Position numbers and translations under genes: made by a program. From contig NZ_VZPF01000053.1 in NCBI RefSeq assembly GCF_008801695.1, positions 1-37,613 of the forward strand: 37,613 nucleotides of DNA, in the 5' to 3' direction. Positions 27,512 to 36,266 of the stretch are shown in pieces (position 1 is the first letter of the stretch; each line of letters opens with the position of its first letter). This DNA is from Pantoea stewartii subsp. stewartii. Its GTDB lineage: Bacteria; Pseudomonadota; Gammaproteobacteria; Enterobacterales; Enterobacteriaceae. Under the pieces are notes generated by a model. The model worked only from the letters and a program-made list of their open reading frames with translations. It made no database searches and was not told where the DNA came from.

Positions 27512-27599
27512 GCGAATAGCCAACCAGCATCAGCCCACTGGTTCCGCCAAGCGCCAGAATAGCAAACAGCGTGGCGAAAAAGGTTTTTTTCCAGTTCAT
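27492..27599 (-). CDS. yohO: Small membrane protein YohO
   Basis: The 35-residue gene reads [15 protein letters not shown], then [16 protein letters not shown], and ends VHSR. E. coli YohO is also 35 residues, has the same LGG...GYxxI pattern and sits at the same place between mlrA and yehW. It is a single-pass inner-membrane protein of unknown function. An AGG motif lies about seven bases before the ATG. Its 3' end overlaps the convergent yehW gene by 20 bases. It is too short for ordinary gene calling and easy to miss. Confidence 0.85.
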   Translation of the reverse strand: MNWKKTFFATLFAILALGGTSGLMLVGYSLIVHSR

Positions 27600-27683
27600 A
27601 AATAACCTGAAGGTGTTGATGTGAAGGCGGGGATGATAGCGCGCGCAAGGCAGCCGTCATAGTGCCGAGCGTGCGTTTTTGTG

Positions 27684-28418
27684 TCAGTGAGCCTCATGCA
27701 AAAGAACAGAGAATCCCTGCTCCTGCCAGTGCGACAGTTGTTCCTGCTGACGACGCGTCAGTTTTTTCCCCGTAAAAACAAACATATTCAGCCCGGGAAA
27801 CAGCTCCGGTCGCGGAACATCCAGCGGTTCTGACAGCACATCAATCCGCCAGCCGTGCTGGGATAACCGCCAGCCTTCCAGCCAGATGCGGGTTCGATCC
27901 TCAATGCCCCAGCCAATGATCAGCGCTTCCTTGCCTGCCTTTTTGCGATTACTGGCAAGACAGAACGCCACATAGTCGATCAGAATGCCGTCCAGCAGGC
28001 TGCACATCGTGCGGGCCGTATTCTGATCAAGGCTGAGTTTTTGCCTTACGGGCATAAAAACATGATCGATCAACGAATCGACTGCATATTCGCGACCAAT
28101 TAAGGCGATTTTATTGCGTAGCTTTGCCGGTCTTACATGGCGCAGTATGCTGATAAGCTCGTCCTGCATGGCCGTCCAGCCATCATGCGTATCAACATCG
28201 CCGCCTTCCAGTAGGGCTTTTACCTTGCCTACCGGGACTCCACTCTCAATCCAGCGCATAATTTCCTGGATGCGCTGAACATCTTCTTCATCGAACTGTC
28301 GATGACCGCCTTCAGTACGTTGTGGTTTCAATAATCCATAACGTCGTTGCCAGGCGCGTAAGGTAACCGGATTTATGCCACAGCGCTCGGCGACGTCGCC
28401 GATACTGTATAAGGTCAT
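27684..28418 (-). CDS. mlrA: MerR-family regulator MlrA (curli/biofilm control)
   Basis: The 244-residue transcription factor has an N-terminal MerR winged helix (residues 1-70: [40 protein letters not shown]). A long effector-like domain follows (about 75-240), related to B12-binding-type folds, without the metal-binding cysteine tail of metal-sensing MerR proteins. In E. coli MlrA activates csgD, and so curli and biofilm formation, under sigma S and cyclic-di-GMP control through YciR and YdaM. The start at 28418 has a strong AGAGG site; the longer frame to 28478 runs into the control region. A matching inverted repeat lies just upstream. Confidence 0.93.
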   Translation of the reverse strand: MTLYSIGDVAERCGINPVTLRAWQRRYGLLKPQRTEGGHRQFDEEDVQRIQEIMRWIESGVPVGKVKALLEGGDVDTHDGWTAMQDELISILRHVRPAKLRNKIALIGREYAVDSLIDHVFMPVRQKLSLDQNTARTMCSLLDGILIDYVAFCLASNRKKAGKEALIIGWGIEDRTRIWLEGWRLSQHGWRIDVLSEPLDVPRPELFPGLNMFVFTGKKLTRRQQEQLSHWQEQGFSVLLHEAH

Positions 28419-28449
28419 ATTTACCTCTTTCACTGACCTGAATGAAACC

Positions 28450-28478
28450 ACCATAGCGAAGCCTGTTAAGTTGTACAA
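28450..28478 (-). promoter_or_regulatory. Candidate mlrA promoter overlapping the inverted repeat
   Basis: On the minus strand TTGTAC (28478-28473) and TATGGT (28455-28450) are separated by 17 bases. Both hexamers are only moderate matches to consensus. The -35 hexamer lies inside one arm of the MlrA-type operator, so binding there would affect this promoter directly. Confidence 0.35.
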
Positions 28479-28500
28479 CCAATTTTTAAATGTACAACTT
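28468..28500. promoter_or_regulatory. MlrA-type operator between mlrA and the XRE-cupin gene
   Basis: Perfect ten-base arms AAGTTGTACA (28468-28477) and TGTACAACTT (28491-28500) flank a 13-base AT-rich spacer. As I recall, the E. coli MlrA site at csgD has TTGTACA and TGTACAA cores 12 bases apart. The core matches and the spacer differs by one. It lies in the divergent region between mlrA and 28566, so it could mediate MlrA autoregulation and may also control the neighbouring gene. Confidence 0.7.
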
Positions 28501-28565
28501 GACGGCTGCGCTTAAATGGTGTCCTATCTCATTTGTGAGAATTAAATTTCATAATAGAGATAAAA

Positions 28566-29129
28566 ATGGCTGCTGATAACACTGAACAACGCCTCGCGGC
28601 TCGCCTGGCAGAACTGCGCATAAAACAGGGCTGGTCACTGGATGAGTTATCCACCGCAACAGGCATTAGCCGGGCAACATTATCGCGTATTGAGCGCGCT
28701 GAAACCAGTCCAACGGCTGCTCTCCTGAACCGCTTATGCGTCGCTTACAGTTTAACAATGTCACGCCTGTTGAGCGAAGTTGAAGAAGGTAACGATCTGC
28801 TGATTCCGCGCGATCGCCAACCGGTCTGGCAGGACGAAGCCAGCGGTTTTATTCGCCGTAACGTATCGCCGCCTGCGGCCACCTTCCGATGTGAGCTTAT
28901 TGAGGGAACGCTGCGACCGGGTGCCCGTATTGATTATAATGCGCCGCCCGTGCAGGGCATGGAGCAGCATATCTGGCTGCGACAAGGGCAACTGACGGTA
29001 ACGATGGGCGCGCAGAGCTGGACACTCGGTCCGGGCGACAGCCTGCGTTTCCATCTTACGGGCGCATCCGGCTTTCAGGCGCATCTGACTGAGGGTGCGC
29101 GTTACCTGCTGGTGGTATGTAAACCATGA
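28566..29129 (+). CDS. XRE-family regulator with C-terminal cupin domain
   Basis: The 187-residue protein has an XRE helix-turn-helix (about residues 12-66, LRIKQGWSLDELSTATGISRA, then SRIERAETSPTAALLNRLC) and a C-terminal cupin beta-barrel (about 105-185, with GARIDYNAP, QHIWLRQGQLTVTMG and LGPGDSLRFHL). This two-domain layout is typical of small-molecule-responsive regulators of the SutR/PuuR type. The last bases overlap the start of the acetyltransferase gene (ATGA), so the two are co-translated and probably the acetyltransferase is its target or partner. The ligand is unknown. It is divergent from mlrA and shares the operator region. Confidence 0.85.
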   Translation: MAADNTEQRLAARLAELRIKQGWSLDELSTATGISRATLSRIERAETSPTAALLNRLCVAYSLTMSRLLSEVEEGNDLLIPRDRQPVWQDEASGFIRRNVSPPAATFRCELIEGTLRPGARIDYNAPPVQGMEQHIWLRQGQLTVTMGAQSWTLGPGDSLRFHLTGASGFQAHLTEGARYLLVVCKP

Positions 29130-29644
29130 CACTCTATGAATCACTCAGCGCCGGTGCGGCGCACCAGGCGTTAAGCGAGCTGGTCGAGGTTTTACAGGCC
29201 TGTGTCGCCGACGGGGCCAGCGTCGGGTTTATCGATCCCGATGACCGGGCGGCCATTCATCAGTTCTGGCAACGTCAGCTTGCCGGACTGGAACAGGGCC
29301 AAAGTGAGCTGCTGGTCGCCCGTCAGCATGGCACGGTTATCGCGACGGTTATGCTGAACGCGAGCGCAATGCCGAATGGCCGACACCGGGCCGAGATCAG
29401 TAAATTATTAGTGCATCCCCGCGCGCGGCGGCAGGGCATTGCACGCCAGTTAATGCAGCAGGCAGAGCAGCGGGCACGCCAGCAGGGGAAACGCTTACTG
29501 GTGCTGGACACGCGGCGTGGCGATGTCGCCAGCGAGCTTTACCTGGCGCTGAACTGGCAGGTGGCCGGATTTATTCCTCTCTATGCGGAATCCATTCACG
29601 GTGAGATGGACGCGACCACGGTGATGTTTAAACTGCTGACGTAG
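29126..29644 (+). CDS. GNAT-family N-acetyltransferase
   Basis: The 172-residue enzyme carries the acetyl-CoA binding motif A in ISKLLVHPRARRQGIARQLMQQA (about residues 90-112, with Q-x-x-G-x-A). The conserved later strand is LLVLDTRRGDVASELYLALNW, typical for GNATs acting on amino groups of small molecules. The substrate is not evident. It is coupled to the XRE-cupin regulator by a four-base overlap. Such regulator and acetyltransferase pairs often handle self-produced or toxic metabolites, but this is inference. Confidence 0.82.
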   Translation: MTLYESLSAGAAHQALSELVEVLQACVADGASVGFIDPDDRAAIHQFWQRQLAGLEQGQSELLVARQHGTVIATVMLNASAMPNGRHRAEISKLLVHPRARRQGIARQLMQQAEQRARQQGKRLLVLDTRRGDVASELYLALNWQVAGFIPLYAESIHGEMDATTVMFKLLT

Positions 29645-29798
29645 CGGATGTGCTGCGAGAGTGCGCCGGGTCAACGGGATCGGCAATCAAACATGCATTG
29701 CGCCGCGCGGTTTGTCCGGTGCTCAGCCCGCCCGCCTCGCCGCCCGTTTCTGAAGCGGGCACGAAAAAACAGACCTGAAAGCTGACGACACCGCAATA

Positions 29799-29814
29799 CT
29801 GTGTAAAAATACAG
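29799..29814. promoter_or_regulatory. LexA (SOS) box upstream of dinG
   Basis: CTGTGTAAAAATACAG matches the LexA consensus CTG-N10-CAG with an AT-rich centre. It lies 28 bases before the dinG start. E. coli dinG is a known LexA-regulated gene, so induction by DNA damage is expected here. Confidence 0.88.
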
Positions 29815-29841
29815 GCCAATGAGTAACACGGTAATCTGAAC

Positions 29842-32007
29842 ATGGCCCTGACAGCAGCAATAAAAAGCCAGATAGCACAGTGGTACAAAGCGCTGCAGCA
29901 ACAGGTGCCCGATTTTATTCCTCGCCCGGCCCAGCGTCAGATGATTGCTGAGGTGGCAAAATGCCTGTCGGGTGATGACGGTCGTCACCTGGCCGTGGAA
30001 GCGCCCACGGGCGTGGGCAAAACCCTTTCTTATCTGATCCCCGGTATCGCCGTCAGCCGTGCCGAAGAGAAACGGCTGGTGATCAGCACGGCCAACGTGG
30101 CCTTGCAGGATCAAATCTTCAGCAAAGACTTGCCGTTGCTGAAAAAAATCATTCCGGATTTAACCTTTACAGCGGCCTTTGGGCGGGGACGTTACGTCTG
30201 CCCGCGTAACCTGGCTGCGCTGGTGGCGGATGATCATCAGCAGGCTGATTTGCTGTTCTACCTGGATGATGACGCGGTCAGCAGCACCAAAGACGAGCAG
30301 ATCCTGTGCGGACGGCTGCAAAAGTCACTCGATCGCCATCAGTGGGATGGCCTGCGCGATCACAGCGATGAAAACGTCAGCGACAGCCTGTGGCAGCGCC
30401 TGTCGACGGATAAAGCCAGTTGTCTGGGCGTGCATTGCCGCTGGTATCGGGAGTGTCCGTTTTTTATCGCGCGACGTGAAATCGAGCAGGTCGATTTGGT
30501 GGTCGCCAACCACGCGCTGGTGATGGCGGCAATGGAAAATGAATCGGTATTGCCGCCCGCCAAAAACCTGATGCTGGTGGTGGATGAAGGCCACCATCTG
30601 CCCGACGTGGCGCGGGATGCGCTGGAGATGAGCGCGGATATTACGCCGGGCTGGACCAGCCTGCAGCTCGATCTGTTTGTCAAACTGGTCGAGGCGATAA
30701 TGAGCCAGATGCGGCCCAAATCGCCGCCTCCGCTGGCCAGTTGTTCTGAACGCCTGAAAGCGCACTGTGATGAACTGCGCGAGTTACTGACCGTGATAAG
30801 CGATGCATTAAGCCCGCTGTTACCCGCGCATAATCAGCCCGGCGAGTTTCGCTTTGTACTGGGCGCGTTGCCTGAGGATGTGCTGGCGCTGTGCGCGCGT
30901 CTGTTTAAGCTGAGCGATGCGCTGCGCGGGCTGGCGGAGGGACTGATCAACGCGCTGAGTGAACAAACCGGCAGCGTTGATCTGGTCCGTCTGCATCGCA
31001 ATTTATTGCAGCTTAACCGCCACTTTGGCTGGTTTGAATCGGTCAGCAAACTGTGGCGGCTGGCCGCGATGGAGAAAGCCTCTGGCGCACCCGTCTCCAA
31101 ATGGATTACCCGCGAGCTGCGTGAGGGGCAGGCACATCTCTTGTTTCACTGCGCAGGCATTCGCGTCTGCGATCAACTGGAAAAAATGCTGTGGCGGAAA
31201 ATCCCGCATGTGGTGGTGACCTCTGCGACACTGCGCTCATTAAACAGTTTTACCCGCCTGCAGGAGATGTCCGGGCTGAATGAAAAGGCCGGGGACCGCT
31301 TCGTGGCGCTGGACTCGCCGTTCAGCCACGTCGACCAGGGTAAGCTCGTTATCCCGCAGATGCGCTACGAGCCGCTGATGGCGAATGAAGCAGCCCATAT
31401 CGCCGAGATGGCGGCCTTTTTTCGCCAGCAAATGCAAACCGATAAACACAAAGGCATTCTGGTCCTCTTTGCCAGCGGTCGGGCCATGCAGCAATTTGTC
31501 GAGGCGTTGCCCGAGTTGCGCCTGATGATGCTGGTGCAGGGCGATCAACCGCGTAGCCGGCTGATCGCCCTGCACCGTAAGCGGATAGAACAGGGCGAAA
31601 CCAGCATTCTGATTGGTTTGCAGTCCTTTGCCGAGGGGCTGGATTTAAAAGGCGAGCTGCTCAGCCAGGTGCACATTCATAAAATCGCTTTCCCGCCCAT
31701 AGACAGTCCGGTAATTTTAACCGAGGGAGAGTGGCTAAAAAGTCTCAAACGCTATCCGTTTGAAGTGCAAAGCCTGCCCAGCGCCTCCTTTACGTTAATT
31801 CAGCAGGTCGGGCGCTTAATTCGCAGCCACCAGTGCTATGGCGAAATCGTGATTTACGATCGCCGTCTGCTGAGCAAAGCTTACGGTGCCCGGCTGTTAG
31901 CCGCGTTGCCCGTGTTCGCCATTGAACAACCGGTGACGCCTGAGCCTGAAGCCCTGAAGGCCCGATCCAAACCTGGCGCGCGCAAACCGCGTGCGACGCG
32001 GCGTTAA
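29842..32007 (+). CDS. dinG: ATP-dependent 5'-3' DNA helicase DinG
   Basis: The 721-residue XPD-like iron-sulphur helicase unwinds R-loops, D-loops and forked DNA and is part of the SOS response. Walker A is EAPTGVGKT (53-61). The four cluster cysteines are C120, C194, C199 and C205, the same positions as I recall for E. coli DinG. The Walker B variant DEGH is at 248-251. The late helicase motif QQVGRLIRSHQCYGEIVIYDRR is intact. A basic C-terminal tail (ARSKPGARKPRATRR) may bind DNA. It is followed by ybiB, as in E. coli. Confidence 0.96.
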   Translation: MALTAAIKSQIAQWYKALQQQVPDFIPRPAQRQMIAEVAKCLSGDDGRHLAVEAPTGVGKTLSYLIPGIAVSRAEEKRLVISTANVALQDQIFSKDLPLLKKIIPDLTFTAAFGRGRYVCPRNLAALVADDHQQADLLFYLDDDAVSSTKDEQILCGRLQKSLDRHQWDGLRDHSDENVSDSLWQRLSTDKASCLGVHCRWYRECPFFIARREIEQVDLVVANHALVMAAMENESVLPPAKNLMLVVDEGHHLPDVARDALEMSADITPGWTSLQLDLFVKLVEAIMSQMRPKSPPPLASCSERLKAHCDELRELLTVISDALSPLLPAHNQPGEFRFVLGALPEDVLALCARLFKLSDALRGLAEGLINALSEQTGSVDLVRLHRNLLQLNRHFGWFESVSKLWRLAAMEKASGAPVSKWITRELREGQAHLLFHCAGIRVCDQLEKMLWRKIPHVVVTSATLRSLNSFTRLQEMSGLNEKAGDRFVALDSPFSHVDQGKLVIPQMRYEPLMANEAAHIAEMAAFFRQQMQTDKHKGILVLFASGRAMQQFVEALPELRLMMLVQGDQPRSRLIALHRKRIEQGETSILIGLQSFAEGLDLKGELLSQVHIHKIAFPPIDSPVILTEGEWLKSLKRYPFEVQSLPSASFTLIQQVGRLIRSHQCYGEIVIYDRRLLSKAYGARLLAALPVFAIEQPVTPEPEALKARSKPGARKPRATRR

Positions 32008-32034
32008 GTCGGTACCACTGAACGGAAACGAGTG

Positions 32035-33003
32035 ATGGAACTGAATAAAATTATCAAAGAAGTCGGGCGTGGTAAGAACCATGCACGTGATATTGATTTC
32101 GACAGTGCCGTTGCACTTTACGGCGCTATGCTGGACGGCAGCGTACCGGAACTTGAAATGGGCAGTATTTTAATTGCCCTGCGTATCAAGGGCGAGGGCG
32201 AGGCGGAGATGCGCGGATTTTATCAGGCGATGCAGGCGCGTATGCTGCGCCTGCAGGCACCCGCAGGCCGTCCGATGCCCGTGGTCATTCCCAGCTATAA
32301 CGGTGCGCGTCGTCAGGGCAATCTGACGCCCCTGCTGGCGCTGGTGCTGAACCGGCTGGGTTTGCCGGTGCTGGTTCACGGCGTCAGCGACGATGCGACG
32401 CGCATCACCAGCGAAGCGGTGTTTGCGGCGCTGGGCATCATGCCGGTCACCACTGCAGAGCAGGCGCAGACGTTGCTCGACAAGGGCGAACTGGTGTTTA
32501 TCACCATCGATCACCTCTGTCCGCCAATGGCAAAACAGCTGTCGCTGCGCTGGCGCATGGGCGTCCGCAACAGCGCCCATACGCTGGCAAAACTGGCCAC
32601 CCCGTTTGGCGAACGCGAGGCGCTACGCCTGTCGAGCGTCTCGCATCCCGAATATGTGCCGCGGGTGGCAACGTTTTTTAATGATATCGATGCCCCGGCT
32701 ATTTTGCTGAATGGTACAGAGGGCGAGGTTTACGCCAATCCGCAGCGCTGCCCGTCCATCAGCTACGTGGGCGGTGCTGGACAGCAGGCCGAGGTCTGGG
32801 TGGAGAGGCAGCCGGAAATCAGTGTAGCGCTGCCCGCGGACAAATCGGCAGAGGAGACCGCGCGCTGGACGCAGGAGGTGCTGAATCAGCAACGTCCACT
32901 GCCCGCCTCGCTGCGTCTGCAGATTGCCTGCTGCCTGCGTGCCAGCGGTGAGGCGGCGACGCTGCAGGCCGGTCTGTACAGGCTCGCGCCAGCGGGTTTT
33001 TAA
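32035..33003 (+). CDS. ybiB: YbiB, TrpD2-type nucleic-acid-binding protein
   Basis: The 322-residue protein has the fold of anthranilate phosphoribosyltransferase (TrpD), recognised by KIIKEVGRGKNHARDIDF at the start, VIPSYNGARRQGNLTPLLALVL in the middle and RWRMGVRNSAHTLAKLATPF later. E. coli YbiB is described as a DNA/RNA-binding homodimer under LexA control and not as a tryptophan enzyme. The ATG at 32035 is preferred over a GTG at 32032 because of the GGAAACGAG site and the match to E. coli. It follows dinG after 27 bases, probably in one SOS-induced operon. Its stop overlaps the opposing M20 gene by four bases. Confidence 0.92.
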   Translation: MELNKIIKEVGRGKNHARDIDFDSAVALYGAMLDGSVPELEMGSILIALRIKGEGEAEMRGFYQAMQARMLRLQAPAGRPMPVVIPSYNGARRQGNLTPLLALVLNRLGLPVLVHGVSDDATRITSEAVFAALGIMPVTTAEQAQTLLDKGELVFITIDHLCPPMAKQLSLRWRMGVRNSAHTLAKLATPFGEREALRLSSVSHPEYVPRVATFFNDIDAPAILLNGTEGEVYANPQRCPSISYVGGAGQQAEVWVERQPEISVALPADKSAEETARWTQEVLNQQRPLPASLRLQIACCLRASGEAATLQAGLYRLAPAGF

Positions 33004-34163
33004 GCGCGCGTCTTTGGCAGAGCCTGTTCCACCAGGTTCTGCCAGAACTGGATTCCGGTCGGAATCAGCGCATCATTGAAGTCATAATGGGCATTATGCA
33101 GCGGTGCGGAGGGCGTTGCGCCATCGGCACCCAGCCAGAAGTAGGCGCCAGGGCAGGCTTCCAGCATACAGGCAAAGTCTTCCGAGGCCATGGACGGATT
33201 CACCTGCCAGCGCACCTGGCCTTCGCCGAAGGTACTAACGGCAACGTCATGCACCTGCTGAGCCGGGCCAGCATGATTCGCCGTTACCGGATAGCCGGGC
33301 AGCCAGTGAATGGCCCCACCCACGCCAAAAGGTTTCGGCAGCGTCGTCACAAAATCATCAACAAGGGCATGAACCCGTTTGCGCACGTCGTCCTGCAGAC
33401 AGCGCACCGTTCCGCGCAGAACAATCTGCTCCGGAATCACGTTAATCGCCTCACCGCCCTGAATCTGGGTGACGCTGACAACCGCAGATGACAGCGGCGA
33501 CAGGCGACGTGAGGGAATAGTTTGCAGCGCCAGGATCAGTTCGGCGGCGACCACCATCGGATCGGCACCGCTCTCCGGCATGGCCGCATGGCAACTTTTA
33601 CCGCTCAGGGTGATTTCAAAGGCGTCCAGCGAGGCCATCATTGCGCCGGGATTGACGGCCAGCGATCCCAGCGGTAAGCCCGGCCAGTTATGCATCGCGT
33701 AAACGGCATCCATCGGGAAGCGCGTAAATAAGCCCTCTTCGACCATTTTGCGTGCACCGCCCAGATTCTCTTCCGCCGGCTGAAAAATGAAATGCACAGT
33801 GCCGCTGAAGCGACGCGTAGCCGCCAGATGTTTTGCTGCCGCCAGCAAAATTGCCGTGTGACCATCATGGCCGCAGGCATGCATCACGCCGGGCGTGGCA
33901 GAGCGCCAGGCCGCATCACCTTTCTCGTTGATCGGTAGCGCATCCATATCCGCGCGCAGGCCGATAACCGGTCCGGCGCCATTTTCCAGCGTGCCCACCA
34001 CGCCGGTGCCAGCCAGACCGCGAAACACCTGCAGGCCTGCAAGTTCCAGCTCCTGCGCGACCTTATCGCTGGTCTGATGTTCCTGATAACCCAGTTCAGG
34101 TTCGCGATGAAACTGATGGCGCCAGCGCAGCGCTTCGTCAAGCAGGGCAGGGGAAAGAGTCAT
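33000..34163 (-). CDS. M20-family amidohydrolase (hippurate hydrolase / aminoacylase type)
   Basis: The 387-residue metal-dependent amidase is recognised by RADMDALPI (70-78), HACGHDGHTAIL (95-106, metal ligands) and FQPAEENLGGARKM (127-140). A dimerisation lid is in the middle and the conserved HNAHYDFND end is near residue 360. Such enzymes split N-acylated amino acids or hippurate-like compounds. It lies between ybiB and hutU on the same strand as the hut genes, about 410 bases downstream of hutU. It is not part of the standard histidine pathway, so a functional link to hut is only suggested by position. Confidence 0.88.
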   Translation of the reverse strand: MTLSPALLDEALRWRHQFHREPELGYQEHQTSDKVAQELELAGLQVFRGLAGTGVVGTLENGAGPVIGLRADMDALPINEKGDAAWRSATPGVMHACGHDGHTAILLAAAKHLAATRRFSGTVHFIFQPAEENLGGARKMVEEGLFTRFPMDAVYAMHNWPGLPLGSLAVNPGAMMASLDAFEITLSGKSCHAAMPESGADPMVVAAELILALQTIPSRRLSPLSSAVVSVTQIQGGEAINVIPEQIVLRGTVRCLQDDVRKRVHALVDDFVTTLPKPFGVGGAIHWLPGYPVTANHAGPAQQVHDVAVSTFGEGQVRWQVNPSMASEDFACMLEACPGAYFWLGADGATPSAPLHNAHYDFNDALIPTGIQFWQNLVEQALPKTRA

Positions 34164-34573
34164 GCAGTATCGCGCTCCATATCATTCAGGAAGCTTCACT
34201 TTAGAGATCTGACAGCGGTACGTCTATTACCGAAAAGGCGAAATGGGATGACAGGCTAAATCAAAATGGAATAAGAAATAAGCAAGTGTACAAAAATGCA
34301 GTCGTTTATGCCGGTTCTCGTTTCACGCACAGAAAGCCAATACCGATAAGGCTGTCTTCGCAGGACGGATCGGCCAGCAGGGGCACGGCACAGGCTCCCG
34401 TTAAGATCCATCGTACTCTGGCATTCGATGACGCCGTGGGTTTAGCAAGATTTATGGACTCAATATCCGGATTGTCGTACGTTCATTGCCGTCTGACGTG
34501 GCTTGATGTGACAGCAGGCTGAGGCTGCACGGTTCCGGCATGGTGCTCGCCGGAACCGCGCGTTTTGATACCG
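34164..34573. other. 410-bp intergenic stretch between the amidohydrolase and hutU
   Basis: No gene can be supported here. On the minus strand, 34306-34482 is open for 58 codons and its end reads LLADPSCEDSLIGIGFLCVKREPA in two parts (LLADPSCEDS, then LIGIGFLCVKREPA), which looks more protein-like than random. It lacks an ATG in that frame. It may be a gene remnant, or a dispersed repeat or transcribed RNA. The plus-strand frame 34286-34522 has no recognisable feature. A hairpin at 34530-34558 lies next to the hutU end. Confidence 0.4.
34530..34558 (-). terminator. Hairpin downstream of hutU
   Basis: Ten-base perfect arms CGGTTCCGGC and GCCGGAACCG flank a nine-base loop, starting 15 bases beyond the hutU stop. 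On the hutU transcript no U run follows, so it may work with Rho or serve as an mRNA end. Confidence 0.6.
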
Positions 34574-36256
34574 TTATTGCATCGGTAAGTTCAGACCGTG
34601 CTTTTGGGCACAGGTCTGCGCCAGTTCATAGCCGGCATCGGCATGGCGCATCACGCCGGTGGCGGGATCGTTCCACAGCACGCGGCCCAGACGCGCATCT
34701 GCCGCTTCACTGCCGTCACACACAATCACCACGCCGGCGTGCTGAGAGAAGCCCATGCCCACACCGCCGCCGTGGTGCAGACTGACCCAGGTCGCACCGC
34801 CCGCCGTGTTAAGCAGGGCGTTCAGTAATGGCCAGTCAGAGACCGCGTCCGAACCGTCTTTCATCGCTTCGGTTTCACGGTTGGGCGAGGCGACGGAACC
34901 GCAGTCGAGATGATCGCGGCCAATGACTATCGGCGCTTTCAACTCGCCGGTGCGCACCATGTCATTAAAGGCCAGCGCCGCAAGATGGCGTTCGCCCAGC
35001 CCCAGCCAGCAGATACGTGCCGGTAACCCCTGGAAAGCGATGCGTTCCTGCGCCATATCCAGCCAGCGATGCAGCGTTTTATGTTCAGGGAAGAGCGCTT
35101 TGAGTTTAGCGTCCGTTTTATAGATATCCTCCGGATCGCCAGACAGGGCCACCCAGCGAAACGGTCCTTTGCCCTCGCAAAACAGGGGACGGATATAGGC
35201 GGGCACAAAACCGGGGAAATCAAACGCGTTGCTGACACCTTCATCCAGCGCGACCTGGCGGATATTGTTGCCATAATCCACAGTAGGGATGCCCATGTGA
35301 CAAAAGTCGAGCATCGCCTGCACATGCACCGCCATGGAGGCGCGGGCGGCTTTTTCTACGGCTTTAGGATTCGCCTTACGTTCCTGCTCCCAGCGCGACA
35401 CATCCCAGTCAATCGGCAGATAGCCGTTGACGGGATCGTGCGCCGAGGTTTGATCGGTCACGATGTCCGGCTTCGGCCCACCGGCTTTGGCGCGTTTCAC
35501 CAGCTCCGGCAGGATTTCTGCCGCGTTGCCTAACAGACCCACGGAGATTGCCTTCTTCGCCTGCGTGGCCGCGTGGATTAACGTCAGGGCTTCATCCAGC
35601 GAGGTGGCTTTGTGATCGACATAGCGGGTGCGTAAACGGAAATCGATACGCGATTCCTGACATTCAATGGCCAGCACGCAGGCCCCGGCCAGCACGCCGG
35701 CCAGCGGTTGGGCACCGCCCATGCCGCCTAATCCGGCCGTCAGGATCCAGCGTCCACTTAAATCATTGTTGTAATGCTGACGTCCGGCCTCGACAAACGT
35801 CTCGTAGGTGCCCTGTACAATCCCCTGCGCACCGATGTAAATCCAGGACCCGGCGGTCATCTGGCCGTACATCATCAGCCCGGCCTTATCCAGTTCATGG
35901 AAGTGATCCCAGTTGGCCCAGTGTGGCACCAGATTGGAATTAGCCAGCAGTACGCGTGGCGCATCCGCATGGGTGCGAAACACGCCAACCGGCTTGCCCG
36001 ACTGGATCAGCAGGGTTTCGTCGGGTTGCAGCACCTGTAGCGAACGTAAAATTTGCTCAAAGCATGCCCAGTTACGCGCGGCTTTACCAATCCCGCCATA
36101 GACCACCAGATCCTCCGGGCGCTCTGCCACATCGGGATCGAGGTTGTTCTGAATCATGCGGTAGGCCGCTTCAATCAACCAGTTTGCGCAGTGCAGTGTA
36201 TTTCCACGCGGCGCACGAATCTCGCGTGCTACCACTTTTGCCAGGGTTTCGCTCAT
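34574..36256 (-). CDS. hutU: Urocanate hydratase HutU
   Basis: The 560-residue cytosolic enzyme uses tightly bound NAD+ to convert urocanate to imidazolone propionate, the second step of histidine degradation. Recognisable parts are [29 protein letters not shown] (NAD-binding region), [15 protein letters not shown] and [18 protein letters not shown], which carries the catalytic cysteine region. The length equals the family norm. The start at 36256 has an AAGGA site; the longer frame reads through hutH. It follows hutH by ten bases on the same strand, so the IS630 insertion in hutH should be polar on it unless it has its own promoter. Confidence 0.95.
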   Translation of the reverse strand: MSETLAKVVAREIRAPRGNTLHCANWLIEAAYRMIQNNLDPDVAERPEDLVVYGGIGKAARNWACFEQILRSLQVLQPDETLLIQSGKPVGVFRTHADAPRVLLANSNLVPHWANWDHFHELDKAGLMMYGQMTAGSWIYIGAQGIVQGTYETFVEAGRQHYNNDLSGRWILTAGLGGMGGAQPLAGVLAGACVLAIECQESRIDFRLRTRYVDHKATSLDEALTLIHAATQAKKAISVGLLGNAAEILPELVKRAKAGGPKPDIVTDQTSAHDPVNGYLPIDWDVSRWEQERKANPKAVEKAARASMAVHVQAMLDFCHMGIPTVDYGNNIRQVALDEGVSNAFDFPGFVPAYIRPLFCEGKGPFRWVALSGDPEDIYKTDAKLKALFPEHKTLHRWLDMAQERIAFQGLPARICWLGLGERHLAALAFNDMVRTGELKAPIVIGRDHLDCGSVASPNRETEAMKDGSDAVSDWPLLNALLNTAGGATWVSLHHGGGVGMGFSQHAGVVIVCDGSEAADARLGRVLWNDPATGVMRHADAGYELAQTCAQKHGLNLPMQ

Positions 36257-36266
36257 GACGGATTCC

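Noticed and set aside
34286..34522. Plus-strand frame of 78 codons between the amidohydrolase and hutU
   Set aside because: No ribosome site, no recognisable motif; the opposite strand looks more protein-like.
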